From Pictodentalium vernedei (taxonomy: Eukaryota; Mollusca; Scaphopoda; Dentaliida; Dentaliidae), in the NCBI GenBank assembly GCA_031216915.1, contig CM062296.1:61121084-61185083 (forward strand): a stretch of DNA of 64,000 nucleotides, written 5' to 3'. Below are positions 32,329-42,782 of this stretch, piece after piece (within the stretch, counting starts at the first letter, position 1; each line of letters begins with the position of its first letter). The notes beneath the pieces are model-generated. The model was given only the letters and a program-made list of their open reading frames with translations. It did no database searches and was not told the DNA's origin. A program made the translations under genes and the position numbers.

Positions 32329-35300
32329 CACACCCAAGCGAAATATTATACAGTGGAATTGTCGAGGTTTTAGAGCAAATTTTAATGGTCTTCTAACCCA
32401 AAAATATAAACCTGCAGCCTTTTGCCTGCAGGAAACTCTTTTAAAGAAACCCGAGGCTCGGGATCATCCATCCTTTAAGCATTATACTTCGTATAATGCC
32501 TGGGCGAATGATAATGACCGTCATATTCGTGGAACATCTGTTTTGGTTAGAGACGATATCATTCACAGTTCTGTACCTTTGAATACAAATTTACAGGCTG
32601 TGGCGGTACGCCTAACTTTAGACAAAACAGTTACACTTTGTTCAATTTACGTTTCACCAAGTAAAGCCCTACAGCTGAATGATCTTGAGCTACTGGCCCA
32701 ACAGCTCCCAACTCCATACATTTTGTTGGGTGATTTTAATGCACATAGCCCTCTTTGGGGTGATTCCTGCAGCCAGGAAGATGTAAAAGGTAACACTGTA
32801 GAAGAGTTCATTACCAAATATGACCTGTGTTTGTTTAATGATGGTTCAGACACTTATCTGCACCCCGCATCTGGTTCGTATACATCAATTGATCTTTCAA
32901 TTGCATGCCCTTCTATCTTTCTCGATTTTTCTTGGAAGGTAGAAGATGACTTGTGCGGGAGTGATCACTTTCCAATTGTGTTGGAGAGTGTGGTTCCGGC
33001 GGGCGATGAGGGAGTGCCCCAGTGGAACTTTAAAAAGGCTGACTGGGACACTTTCTCATCGCTTTGTTCTGAACGCCTCACACGGGGGAAATTTCAAGAT
33101 AGGCAGACCAAATAGAACATTTTACTAACGAGCTGCTTGACATTGCAAACACAGTCATCCCTAAAACCTCGGCAAATCCAAAACGTTTCACCAAACCATG
33201 GTTTGAAAATGAATGTAAACAGGCTATAAAGGATCGTAAGAAAGCTGAAAGGGAATTTAACAAGTCACCAACTACATATAATTTAGACAAACTTCGTATA
33301 AATCGGGCAAAAACAAGACGACATATAAAACAAAAAAAGAAAAGTTCTTGGGAATCTTACGTTTCTAAGATTAACCAAAACACTCCCATCAACAAAATTT
33401 GGAAAATGATTAAAAAAATTAAAGGCAAAGAAACCAAATCAACTGTACAACATCTGAAAGACAACAACACGCTTATCACATCAAAAAAAGAAATTTCAAA
33501 CAAATTGGCCTCAACATTTTCAAAACATTCGTCGTCTGAAAACTAATCCAGAATTTCTCAAAATTAAAAAACAGCAAGAAAAACAAAAGCTCAAATTTAC
33601 CTCCAACAATTTAGAAGAATATAATGAACCTTTCTCTATGGAAGAGTTAACTAACTCTTTGCATAGAGCAAAGGATACTGCCACCGGACCCGATGAGATA
33701 CATTACAAAATTATAAAGCATCTGCCTCAATCATCACTTGAACTTTTACTATCAGTTTCCAATGGCATATGGGTGACTGGCCAATTTCCACCTTCTTGGC
33801 ATAAAGCTACAGTAATTCCCATTCCAAAGCCTGATAAAGATCACAGCAACCCAAGTAATTATAGGCCTATCGCTTTAACAAGTTGTCTGTGTAAAACCAT
33901 GGAAAGGATGATCAATGATCGACTTGTCTGGTTTCTGGAATCGAACAATCTACTTGCGAATGTTCAGTGTGGTTTCAGAAACCAGAGAAGTACTGTGGAT
34001 CATTTGGTTAGACTAGAAACGTTTATAAGAAATGCCTTCGCCCGAAAAGAACATGTGGTCGCCATCTTCTTTGACCTGGAAAAGGCATATGACACAACGT
34101 GGACGTATGGGATTTTAAAAGATCTTTTCAACATGGGGTTGAGAGGGCGTATGCCTCTTTTTATTGAAAATTTTTTAAAGGACCGCCAATTTCAGGTTCG
34201 TGTTGGGTCAACGTTATCTGATCCTCACGAGCAGGAATTGGGGGTTCCTCAGGGTAGTATATTATCCGTTACCCTCTTTTCAATTAAGATTAATAGCATC
34301 ATCGACGCAATTGAGAATATAGTTGATTCATCATTGTATGTCGATGACTTTTTGATCTGCTATAGCAGCAAAAAGATGAATGCTATAGAGCGCAAACTTC
34401 AGCTGTGTTTAAATAGGATTCAAAAATGGGCTATCAAAAATGGTTTTAAATTTTCAAAGACAAAAACGAATTGTGTTCATTTTTGCAAACTTCGGAAACA
34501 TCACCTCGATCCGGAGTTGCAAATCGATGGTAGTCCTATTAGAGTTGTTAAGGAAGTGAAATTCTTAGGTTTGTTGTTTGACAACAAACTGAATTTCACT
34601 TCCCACATAAAACAACTAAAGGTAAAATGTAAAAGGGCACTGAACCTCTTGAAGGTAGTTGGTAGCACTGATTGGGGTGCTGATCAAAAAACTTTACTTC
34701 ATCTGTATAGATCACTTGTTCGATCTAAATTAGATTATGGTTCTGTAGTGTACGGATCTGCAAGGAAGTCGTATCTCAAGCCACTTGATGCGATTCATAA
34801 TAGTGGCATTAGAATTAGTCTAGGTGCATTTCGAACATCACCAATAGATTCAATGCTTGTTGAAGCTGAGGAGCCTTCTCTTGAGAAGCGTCGAATTAAA
34901 CTGTCGCTTCAATATGCATCTAAACTTTTGGCTAATAAATCAAATCCTGCTTATAATTGTGTTTCAGAACCTCAAAATGTTGAGTTTTTTAACCGCCACC
35001 AGAAACATATTCCTCCATTGGGAATTAGAATTAAACCCCACATGGAGTCTGCCAAAATTGATTCTAATTGTATAAAAGAAAACCGTAAATCACATATTCC
35101 TCCTTGGCATCTTAGAAAACCTACAGTTATTTTGGACCTTGCTTCTTCCAAAAAATCTGACACCAATTCCTTGCAGTTTAAACAAAAATATGCCGAAATA
35201 AAGTCACGGTATAGTGCATATACAAGGATCTATACGGATGGATCTAAAGATGATGACAAGGTATCATCAGCTGCTGTTACTGGTGATCATATTACTTCAA

Positions 35301-36022
35301 TCAGAATACCGAATCAAAGTTCTATTTTCACAGCTGAAGTCAAAGCTATTCAACTCGCACTTGAGCACATCGAGAATGTACAGGAAAGAGAGTCGATCAT
35401 CTTCTCCGACTCTCTTTCCTCTTTACTTGCTTTACTCAACCCCAGGTTGAAGAACCCTCTCATTTTGGAACTTCGTGAGAAGTTAACAACTCTCATGTCT
35501 GACCAATATGATATCGTGTTCTGCTGGTTACCCGGACATGTAGGTATCGCTGGTAACACCAAAGCAAACAGTGCAGCAAAACAGGCTTTAACTAAGCATC
35601 TCACTGATTTTAAGATCCCTTTCAGTGATTTTAAGCCTCATATTAGTAGTTACATCAAATCTATGTGGCAGGCGGAATGGGATGGAGCGACAAATAACAA
35701 GCTTCATCGCTTCCGACCAACTATATCAGATCACTACCCGTCTAGTACCCTTTGTAGAAAGGATCTTGCAGTTTTGACGCGGTGTCATATTGGTCATACA
35801 CGACTTACACATTCCTTTTTGTTAGAGGGTAATTTGCGACCAGAATGTGTTCCCTGCCAGCAGGCGCTGTCAGTGGAACACATTCTTTTGAATTGTACTG
35901 ATTTTAATCATGTTAGAGGGCAGTATTTTACAGTCAGATCTTTGAGAGATTTATTTTATCTCACAAGCCCGCAAAAAGTCATCGCATTCTTAAAAGTAAT
36001 CAACCTTTTTAATAAATTTTAA
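32321..36022 (+). pseudogene. LINE ORF2 (endonuclease-reverse transcriptase-RNase H), two frameshifts
   Basis: ATG 32321 overlaps the original ORF1 stop (ATGGATAA). An apurinic-type endonuclease domain follows: IIQWNCRG, FCLQETL, LLGDFNAHSPLWG and the catalytic GSDHFPI near 32.96 kb. The frame ends at TAG 33113. Homology continues from 33103 in another frame to TAA 33544, then from 33542 in the first frame to the stop at 36022. The reverse transcriptase has TGPDEIHYK, NYRPIALTSCLCK, FFDLEKAYD, GVPQGSIL and the catalytic YVDD at 34337-34348. RNase H has IYTDGSK, FTAEVKAIQLA, FSDSLSSLLAL and WLPGHVGIAGNTKAN. The C-terminus has a CX2CX7HX4C motif (CVPCQQ...EHILLNC). ORF2 nicks the target and copies the RNA into it. 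Two breaks, plus a doubtful RNase H residue, argue against activity. Confidence 0.92.
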
Positions 36023-36257
36023 ACTGTTTTTACCTTTTTAAATTTCATCTATCCATGTTTATTTCACAGGTTGATTTACACAGTATTTTTTGTACTACTG
36101 GTCTCACTTTCTCATTATGTTTCACACTCAACATTTTTAACCCTCTTATTCCATTTGTTTCATATTTTAATCAATGGTCTTTTTGAAATATACTCTTTCA
36201 TCGCCACGATATAGCCTAAGCTGCTGATGTGGCGTAAAGCACCAATAAATAAATAAA
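36023..36257 (+). other. LINE 3' untranslated region and tail
   Basis: Ends GATGTGGCGTAAAGCACC then AATAAATAAATAAATAA. The final 30 bases resemble the SINE tails at 15.2, 27.2 and 39.3 kb. Confidence 0.8.
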
Positions 36258-36270
36258 TAACCCGCCTAAA
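36258..36270 (+). repeat. LINE target-site duplication, right
   Basis: TAACCCGCCTAAA, exact copy of the left duplication. Confidence 0.85.
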
Positions 36271-36484
36271 ACCGCAGTGTTGTGGCCTTAGGTAGTACTA
36301 AATTCTACGTCATATGATGACATTGTTGTATGTGTGTGTTTGTCAGGTGTGGTAGTATGGTATGGGTGGTATGTACACCCTGATGGTGAAGCTCTTGGTG
36401 CTGCAAACTCCCCTTACTTCTATCGCCTGCTATCGGCAATACGAAATGGTATGTCACGTGGGTTGTGGTGAGGAGTATACTATA

Positions 36485-36627
36485 AGTTACGGGACGTTCA
36501 GGTGGCGGATACGGTATCATATGAGGCGAGGTGAAAACAATATTGGACGAGTGGGTACGCCGAGTCCAATATTGTTTTTTCCGAGCCTCATATGACACCG
36601 TATCCGCCACCTGAACGTCCTGTAACG
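36485..36627. repeat. Palindrome, about 63-bp arms
   Basis: GTTACGGGACGTTCAGGTGG, CGGATACGGTATCATATGAG and AACAATATTGGAC face their complements. The central loop is GAGTGGGTACGCCGA. Confidence 0.85.
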
Positions 36628-36629
36628 TA

Positions 36630-37763
36630 TTTATTATGCCAGCGAAAACAAAATAACAATCAAATTTGAACGCCGGCACATTTTCAAAACTGGTGCAAAA
36701 CGCTATGTAAGTTGTAACAAACGTGCACAGTTGTCTCCCTGTTTGTGTATAATTTCCTTGACAACACGGACAACAGCGACCGACGCTTTTCTTCGTACTG
36801 TCACTTTGTCTTGAGTGTGCAGAAAATGTCCGAAACGTCCGATTTTATAGAATTCGAACAAAATAAATGTATCTCACATTTTTTCCCATTGACTTTCATT
36901 CATTTTCCTACAATTTCATCATTGTGCAATCTTATAATTATTCAATGAAATTAAATCCATTTTCGAACGTTATCCATTTACCACAACAGAGACTACTGAA
37001 TGAGCTCAACGAGAAAAAATGAAATTAATCTATTCTCGGGATAAGACAATTTTTTTCTCAGTTTATTTATTCACACTATATATATTTTTCAACTTTCTAA
37101 CAACGCATTTATGGGTTATATATTTTTTCTAAAGCTTTTAAAATATCGAGGCGAACACCGTACCCAAACTGTTGTGTGTTAGCCTCAATAAGCTTAGACC
37201 CTATGTCAAGTTAGGGCCAGGTCGACATATCCGTTATCGGTAGATCGAATACAGTAGTATTTCTCACTTCAAATAATTAAATTTACATTTAGAAAATAAA
37301 TTTCACAATAAATTTATTATAAAACGAGAGAAAATGAGACATATAGACACGGAGGGACGTTTGTTTGTACTGCAGTTTCTTCAATGTGGATATAAAAGCA
37401 CCGCGGGGTGAGGAATTCCCACGTCGAAACAAAATGGCGGTACTGACCTAATACGAGTTTCGTATTAGGTCACCTCGGGCTGCAGGTGACCCAATACGGC
37501 TCAGTATCGTCCCACTATTCGGGGGCTGTAATTGGCGAATTTCATTAGCTGGCATAATAATAGATCGTCCAAGATGGTATCACAGTATTGGCGGTTTGTA
37601 CCCATTTTTGGTCATTTTATCGTTGGGACATCCGTTCGTCTCTTTACGGCTGAATCCCGTACCACCCTGTTCATGTTTTGCTATTTTTGTACAGTTTTAT
37701 TCTTCTGGACAGTGCTGTGATAGCGAAGAAGAGGCTTCGCGATTCCTATCTCCTGTATACCGT
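36630..37763. other. AT-rich sequence, nothing firm
   Basis: A short TACGAGTTTCGTA/ATTAGGTCACC inverted cluster lies near 37447-37495. No supported gene. Confidence 0.4.
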
Positions 37764-37982
37764 ACAGTCGCCGTGGACTGATCACTTTTCATGCGTGGAC
37801 AATATTTCCACGGACGCAATAATATTAGATTCCAAACACTAATTACTGCAATAATCATCAAAAGATTAATTAATGAAGCACCGGGTACAATTAATTAAAA
37901 TTTTGATGACGATAATATTTACTACCTGGTAAACACATGCGAGGACATAACTGCCCACGTGAGTATTACGACCAATCCTCCT
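37764..37982 (-). mobile_element. TACAGTCGCC-ended MITE, copy 3 (inverted)
   Basis: The end TACAGTCGCCGTGGACTGAT is followed by the complement of the family blocks (CCACGGACGCAATAATATTA, CAAACACTAATTA, AATGAAGCACCGGG). The core is partly deleted. Confidence 0.8.
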
Positions 37983-37984
37983 CA

Positions 37985-38776
37985 AGCACAATGAGGGCGA
38001 GAATAAGAGTACCGTTTGAAAATGCCAAAACTAGTCAACTTTGGTTGCTTTTTTCTATTATTTTGGAAAGGGTTAATTTCAAACACTTTGCTTTGATATA
38101 TGAAGAGATGCTTAATGAACAACTCCGCTGTTGCAGGTTATGTTCTGGGGCTTAACCCAACATATGCTTTGGCCACTTAAAAGAATAGTACTGTTCGAAA
38201 AAAGGGATTGTTAGTGAATTTTATAAATTTCTGTACTCTTTTATCCAAAAACGAAAAGGAAAGAGCCCACCGTACTTTCCATAACTGCTTTCAAAAATCA
38301 TTGGGGAACCAATTTTGTGTTATATATTTTGATGTCCCGCTCGATCCAATACCAGTTTTAGCTGCATAACAACTAATGTGGTCAGAAAAGCTTGCAGTTC
38401 CGGTACTCAGTTTTTCAAAACCGAGAGCATGCATCCCATTTTGCTTTCCATACATTTATTTAGTATTTATAGGGTAACAAATTTTCTGTTGTTTATTTTG
38501 CTGTCACTTTATCCAATACCAGCATTGGCCGTACAAATGTGAGTACCATCAGACAAAATTCATTTTCCGATCAATTTCGTACTTTTCTGGTAGAATTGGT
38601 ACGAAATTGTCTGTTGTCCTTTGCGCATCTGTATTATGTGTAATAGGGAAACACATTTTCTGTGATAAGTCGTGTGGTGTCACACATAATAATTCAACAC
38701 ATGTTTTGGGAGCATTATCCAGGAAAAAAACTTTAATTTTCGTGAATTTTGCTCCATTGAAAGCTCAGTTTTACAT
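37985..38776 (+). repeat. Long diverged repeat, unit 1
   Basis: Shares ordered blocks with 39.41-40.20 kb and 40.72-41.0 kb: GTTTGGAAAGGGTTMATTTC-like, TTTGCTTTG, GGCTTAACYCAACATA, CCACTTAAAAGAATAGTAC, TTTGATGTCCCGCTC and CCAATACC. No coding frame is conserved. Confidence 0.6.
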
Positions 38777-39027
38777 TTAAATCCTTTACCCAACGCAGAC
38801 GATTTCAAAATTTGTTATTTTAAATATCATTTTTAAAATGTTTTCAAAACATTTCAACAAAACCATATCATGTGACCCCTCATTGGAACGAGCTCGACGA
38901 GCTCGTTCCAATGAGGGGTCACATGATATGGCTTTGTTGAAATTTGTCGAAAAATAATATTTTTTCAGCTGCTGAATTTGCATATTACGCGGGCGGATGA
39001 GGGCGATTCGTTGGCTAAAGGGTTTAA
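38777..39027 (+). mobile_element. piggyBac-type MITE, copy C
   Basis: TTAA at both ends, inner left CCTTTACCCAACGCAGACG, right GATTCGTTGGCTAAAGGG, core TGGAACGAGCTCGACGAGCT. The palindrome extends through CATATCATGTGACCCCTCAT. Confidence 0.9.
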
Positions 39028-39057
39028 TCCAAACCCCGACAACTTGCTCTCCTCTGA

Positions 39058-39312
39058 GCATGGGGGCACGATGACGCCATGTACTAAGGCGTACTGCACG
39101 TCGATGGTACGCATGTCTTCAACCAATCTAACCCTGCTTGTGCTGCAGTGCGGAGTTACGATGTTGGGGAGCTGGCAGCTGCTCGTCGTTGCTCGGTGGT
39201 TCTCTCCGGGTACTCCGGCTTCCTCCACCTGTAAAACTGTCACGGTCATGATTAGCCATTGTGCATAAATATGTGACCTTAAACATAAATAAAATAACTA
39301 AATAAATAAGAT
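39058..39312 (+). mobile_element. SINE, 5'-truncated, same body
   Basis: Begins at CATGGGGGCACGATGACGCC inside the body and ends in CTTAAACATAAATAAAATAA plus AATAAATAAGA. It is flanked by TCTCCTCTGA at 39048-39057 and 39313-39322. The duplication shows a real 5'-truncated insertion and not later loss of the head. Confidence 0.88.
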
Positions 39313-39591
39313 CTCCTCTGAAATGGCTATTAAAGTAACTAACTCTTTGATGTAAAATGTTTTGCACATGTAGAGGAACATTGCTGTTCACGTTTCAGTC
39401 TCACATTTACCCCTCCAGGGTACTGATTGCTATAAAAAGAGTATGATTCGAAAATGACAAAATTAGCCTCCTTTGGTTCCTACTTTCTATCAGTTTGGAA
39501 AGGGGTTCATTTCAAACATTGCGCTTTGCTGCGGTTAGAGATGATCACTGAACAAACCTCCTGTTGTAAGTTGTTCTCTATGGCTTAACTC

Positions 39592-39970
39592 GGGGGCGCG
39601 GTGGCGTTGCGGTAACCCGTTCTCGTCAGATCGCCGAAGTTAAGCAACGTCGAGCCCGGTTAGTCCACGGATGGGTGACTGTCTGTCTGGGCGATCGATT
39701 CGGACTCCCGCGTTGTGTCCTTGGGAAAGGCACTTAACCCCGATTGTCCACATGGAGGCACGATGTACTAAGGCGTTCTGCAAATCGATGGTGCGCATGT
39801 CTTCAGCCAATCTAACCCTGCCTGTGCTGCAGTGCGGAGTTACGGTGTTGGGGAGCTGGCAGCGCGGTGGTTCTCTCCTTGTACTCTGGCTTCCTCCACC
39901 CGTAAAACTGTCACGGTCATGATTAGCCATTGTGCAGAAATGTGTGACCTTAAACACCAAACAAATATAA
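39592..39970 (+). mobile_element. SINE with 5S rRNA-derived head
   Basis: The head reads CCCGTTCTCGTCAGATCGCC, GAAGTTAAGCAACGTCGAGC and CCGGTTAGT...GGATGGGTGACTG (39618-39684), the 3' half of animal 5S rRNA including its internal promoter region. From CGCGTTGTGTCCTTGGGAAA onward the body is the same as in the tRNA-headed SINEs. A perfect 12-bp target duplication ATGGCTTAACTC flanks it (39580-39591; 39971-39982). Transcription by RNA polymerase III from the 5S-type promoter is expected. Confidence 0.92.
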
Positions 39971-40203
39971 ATGGCTTAACTCAACATAACTTGACTTTGT
40001 CCACTTAAAGAATAGTACAGTTTGAAATATTGTCATTTTCATTTAATTTGGCGTTCTTCTGTACTCATTCTTTCCAAAACCAAACGTTCATAGCTCAATG
40101 TGCTTTCTATAACAGTATTGTGTAATTATTGGGAAACAAATTTTGTTTAAAATGTTTTGATGTCCCGTTCTTTCCAATATCTGTTTTGACTGCATGTGGA
40201 GTC

Positions 40204-40716
40204 CATTGCAAAAAAAATAAAGGTTCTCTTTAGAACAAAAACTGGTTCTAATCTTGTCCCGGAGATAGAACCATTTCTGTTTAAACAGTATTTATTTCAA
40301 ATCAAATAAATTTATAAAGATTAACATTAAATATTAACAGAAGTAAACATAAATTGAGTGGGTTTCAGTCGTAAGTTTAGAGCTAAAACGAGGTTGTCTC
40401 AAATCATTATTAAGCAAAGGAGATATGAACAGTTGGCATATCGAACCAGTTTTGGTTCTATACAGAACCAAAACTGGTTCAGTATGCCAACTGTTCATAT
40501 CTCCTTTGTTTCAAAATGTTTGGCGACTGCGTTGAATAAGCTCCAAGTTTACTGCTGAATCTACTTCAGTTCATGTAATATTCTGTTAAAATTGAATGCT
40601 AATCTTGGTAAATTTATTTGATTTGAAATAAATACTGTTTAAACAGAACTGGTTCCATCTCAGGGACAAGATTAGAACCAGTTTTGTTTCTAAAGAGAAC
40701 TATATTTTTTGCAGTG
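40204..40716. mobile_element. Non-autonomous DNA element with about 110-bp inverted ends
   Basis: Ends CATTGCAAAAAA and TTTTTTGCAGTG continue inward as inverted repeats (TTCTCTTTAGAACAAAAACT, GGTTCTAATCTTGTCCC, CTGTTTAAACAGTATTTATT, TCAAATCAAATAAATTTA). The centre is a second palindrome at about 40410-40508 (AAGGAGATATGAACAGTTGG, AACCAGTTTTGGTTCT). CACTGCAAA-type ends occur in several DNA transposon groups; no target duplication was clear, so the superfamily is open. Confidence 0.8.
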
Positions 40717-41345
40717 TAGTACTATCACAGAAACTTTTGTTTTCACGGAATTTTGCAGTTTTCAGTACTTATTTTTTCTAAAGCAGAAAGGACATTGCTC
40801 GTGTTTCTTTCCATAATTAGATTCAGAGATTACTGAAGAACAAATTCCGTGTTATTTGTTTTGGTGTCCCGCTGTCTCCAATACTAGATTTGGCTGCATA
40901 AAACTAGTAACATTACAAAAACTTAGATTTTCACTGAATTTTGTTGTTTTCTGTACTTTTTTCCAAAAGAGCCTGGTAACTCAAAGGTTCCAAACATTTA
41001 GAGCAAAATGCGATACACCAAAATGTCCACACAAATATTTTAACGTTAACCCCACAGACGACGTGAATGCATTGATTTTTGGTAAAATTGAATGCCTCCT
41101 AAATGCCATTTATCGTTACCGTCAGCATCATGTGTCAAGTATTGTGGTTTGAATAGGTGGAGCAATGACAGTAGACAAACGTTACCACTAACCTTTATTC
41201 TGTGATATTTTACACCAGGTATCCTAGTCACTAGAATAGGTACAGTTTTAAAATACTGAAATTTGCCCATTTTGGTTACTATTTTGTGTCAGTTTGGTGA
41301 GGGTTAACCTGAAACGCTTTGCATCACTGTGTGCAGAGGTGCCTA

Positions 41346-42080
41346 TTGAATAAATGTTCTGTTATAATTTTTTAAGTAGGGATGACGCTATCTGTTGAAA
41401 GTGTCATTAAATCCCAACATATAAAAAAAACAACAGATTTCTTGCGCCATGGAAGTTGAACATTACTCTTCATGTCCTTGCATGCATTTTCCTCGCTTTA
41501 TGAGAGAAAATAGTGAGGAAAAATGGAAAATTGCAAGGTTATTAATGTTCATTTGGCAGCCAAAAGTGAAATATTTGGAGTAACTTACACCACAGCATCT
41601 ACAACAAAACTGTAGTTTGTATTACATGTATTTCATCCTGGCTGAAACAGATATGTCGGAAAAATTGTGAAATCGTCCTAGTAGGAAGCTCACCATCTTT
41701 TGTTGGCATGTCTCTCACTTTTGCAAACAGACAGGATGGTAGAGAATAAATTAATTATTGGTATTTATGGTCACTTTCAGTATTCATGGCTGTATCATGA
41801 CCACAAAATAGTTATTTATTCAAGTTTAGCTAATCGTTGACACCCGAGCTGCATACTTTAGACCACTTCCTCCCCAGGTGTTGGTTCACGGGGTCCTGTT
41901 TTACCACAATACAATAAAGAAGAATAAATTCAATATCGCGTTGTTTTTCAAGCTGGCTTCCAATCGATCTCGCGCCTCTGGGATCTCTGTAATTATTTGC
42001 CCGATCTCTGTTTCTATTGTCCGTCTATAGTCATAAACTCATTAATATTCTCCCCATCAAGCTTCGATGGAGCTGCCTCC
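41346..42080. other. Mostly unassigned; SINE-related relic at 41.77-41.93 kb
   Basis: CAAGTTTAGCTAATCGTTGA and GGTTCACGGGGTCCTGTTTTAC match, in order, a segment next to the SINE relic at 59.48-59.58 kb. Otherwise nothing supported. Confidence 0.45.
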
Positions 42081-42329
42081 TTAACCCTTTACCCAACGTA
42101 GACGATATCAAAATTTATTATTTTAAAAATCATTTTTAAAATTTTTCAAAACACTTCAACAAAACCATATCATGTGACCCCTCATTGGAACGAGCTCGAC
42201 GAGCTCGTTCCAATGAGGGGTCACATGATATGGTTTTGTTGAATTTTTTTGAAAAATAATATTTTTTTCAGCTGCTGAATTTGCATATTACGCGGGCGGA
42301 TGTGGCAGATTCTTTGGGTAAAGGGTTAA
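42081..42329 (+). mobile_element. piggyBac-type MITE, copy D (best preserved)
   Basis: Perfect TTAACCCTTTACCCAACG at the left and TTTGGGTAAAGGGTTAA at the right. Palindromic core CATTGGAACGAGCTCG plus complement. This copy defines the family's ends: TTAA target, CCCTTT terminus. Confidence 0.93.
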
Positions 42330-42782
42330 CAAAGTTCTTGCTATCAGGTGTAAAGATAATAAACACGGTTGATAGTTTCGTGTACAATGCAGTCTGCCTT
42401 TTTCAGATTAAAGGGCGGTTATAATCCGGTAATTTATCTAACAAATTAATAGTTATTTATTTTTGAAATCTCGCCCACTGTTAAACTGTGTCGGGACCAG
42501 GTCACAATCTGATCGAGAAAGAGGCCGATTTTGCCTTCTCACTGCTGTGAATGGCCCACAATGAAAGCCCCCGCAATCTGCATTGAATTCCAAATGACGA
42601 CAGAAGAAAATTTAATTTAGCATTTTGTCACTTGATACTGTTCTGATGGGTTGACAAGCCACTTCTTTTTTAACAGCAAAGTGAAGACGTTGGGAAACAG
42701 CAATGATCCATTTATTTTTACTGCATAGAAATGTTGACCACTGAGTCTCCATTGCTATCGGTGACCACCAAAAACACCGATC
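42330..42782. other. Unassigned sequence
   Basis: No supported gene or repeat. Confidence 0.4.

Larger units (their letters stand above)
30100..36257 (+). mobile_element. Full-length non-LTR retrotransposon (I/Nimb/Jockey-like group), 6.16 kb
   Basis: Complete order: 5' leader (30100-30892), gag-like ORF1, ORF2 with endonuclease, reverse transcriptase, RNase H and a C-terminal Cys/His motif, a 3' leader of about 235 bp, and a tail of AATAAATAAATAA. Perfect 13-bp duplications flank it, so the insertion is unrearranged and complete at its 5' end. RNase H in ORF2 and a gag-like ORF1 with zinc knuckles are typical of the I, Nimb and related clades; the clade is not assigned. Three frameshifts make it inactive as read. 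Confidence 0.92.
39413..41345 (+). repeat. Long diverged repeat, units 2-4, carrying insertions
   Basis: The unit seen at 38 kb recurs at 39.41-40.20 (split by the 5S-headed SINE), 40.72-41.00 and, partially, 41.27-41.35 kb. Shared blocks are TTTGATGTCCCGYTC, CCAATAYYRG and GGCTGCATA. Confidence 0.55.

Noticed and set aside
39618..39684. A 5S rRNA gene
   Set aside because: Only the 3' half of 5S is present, and it runs into a SINE body with target duplications. It is a SINE head, not a gene.
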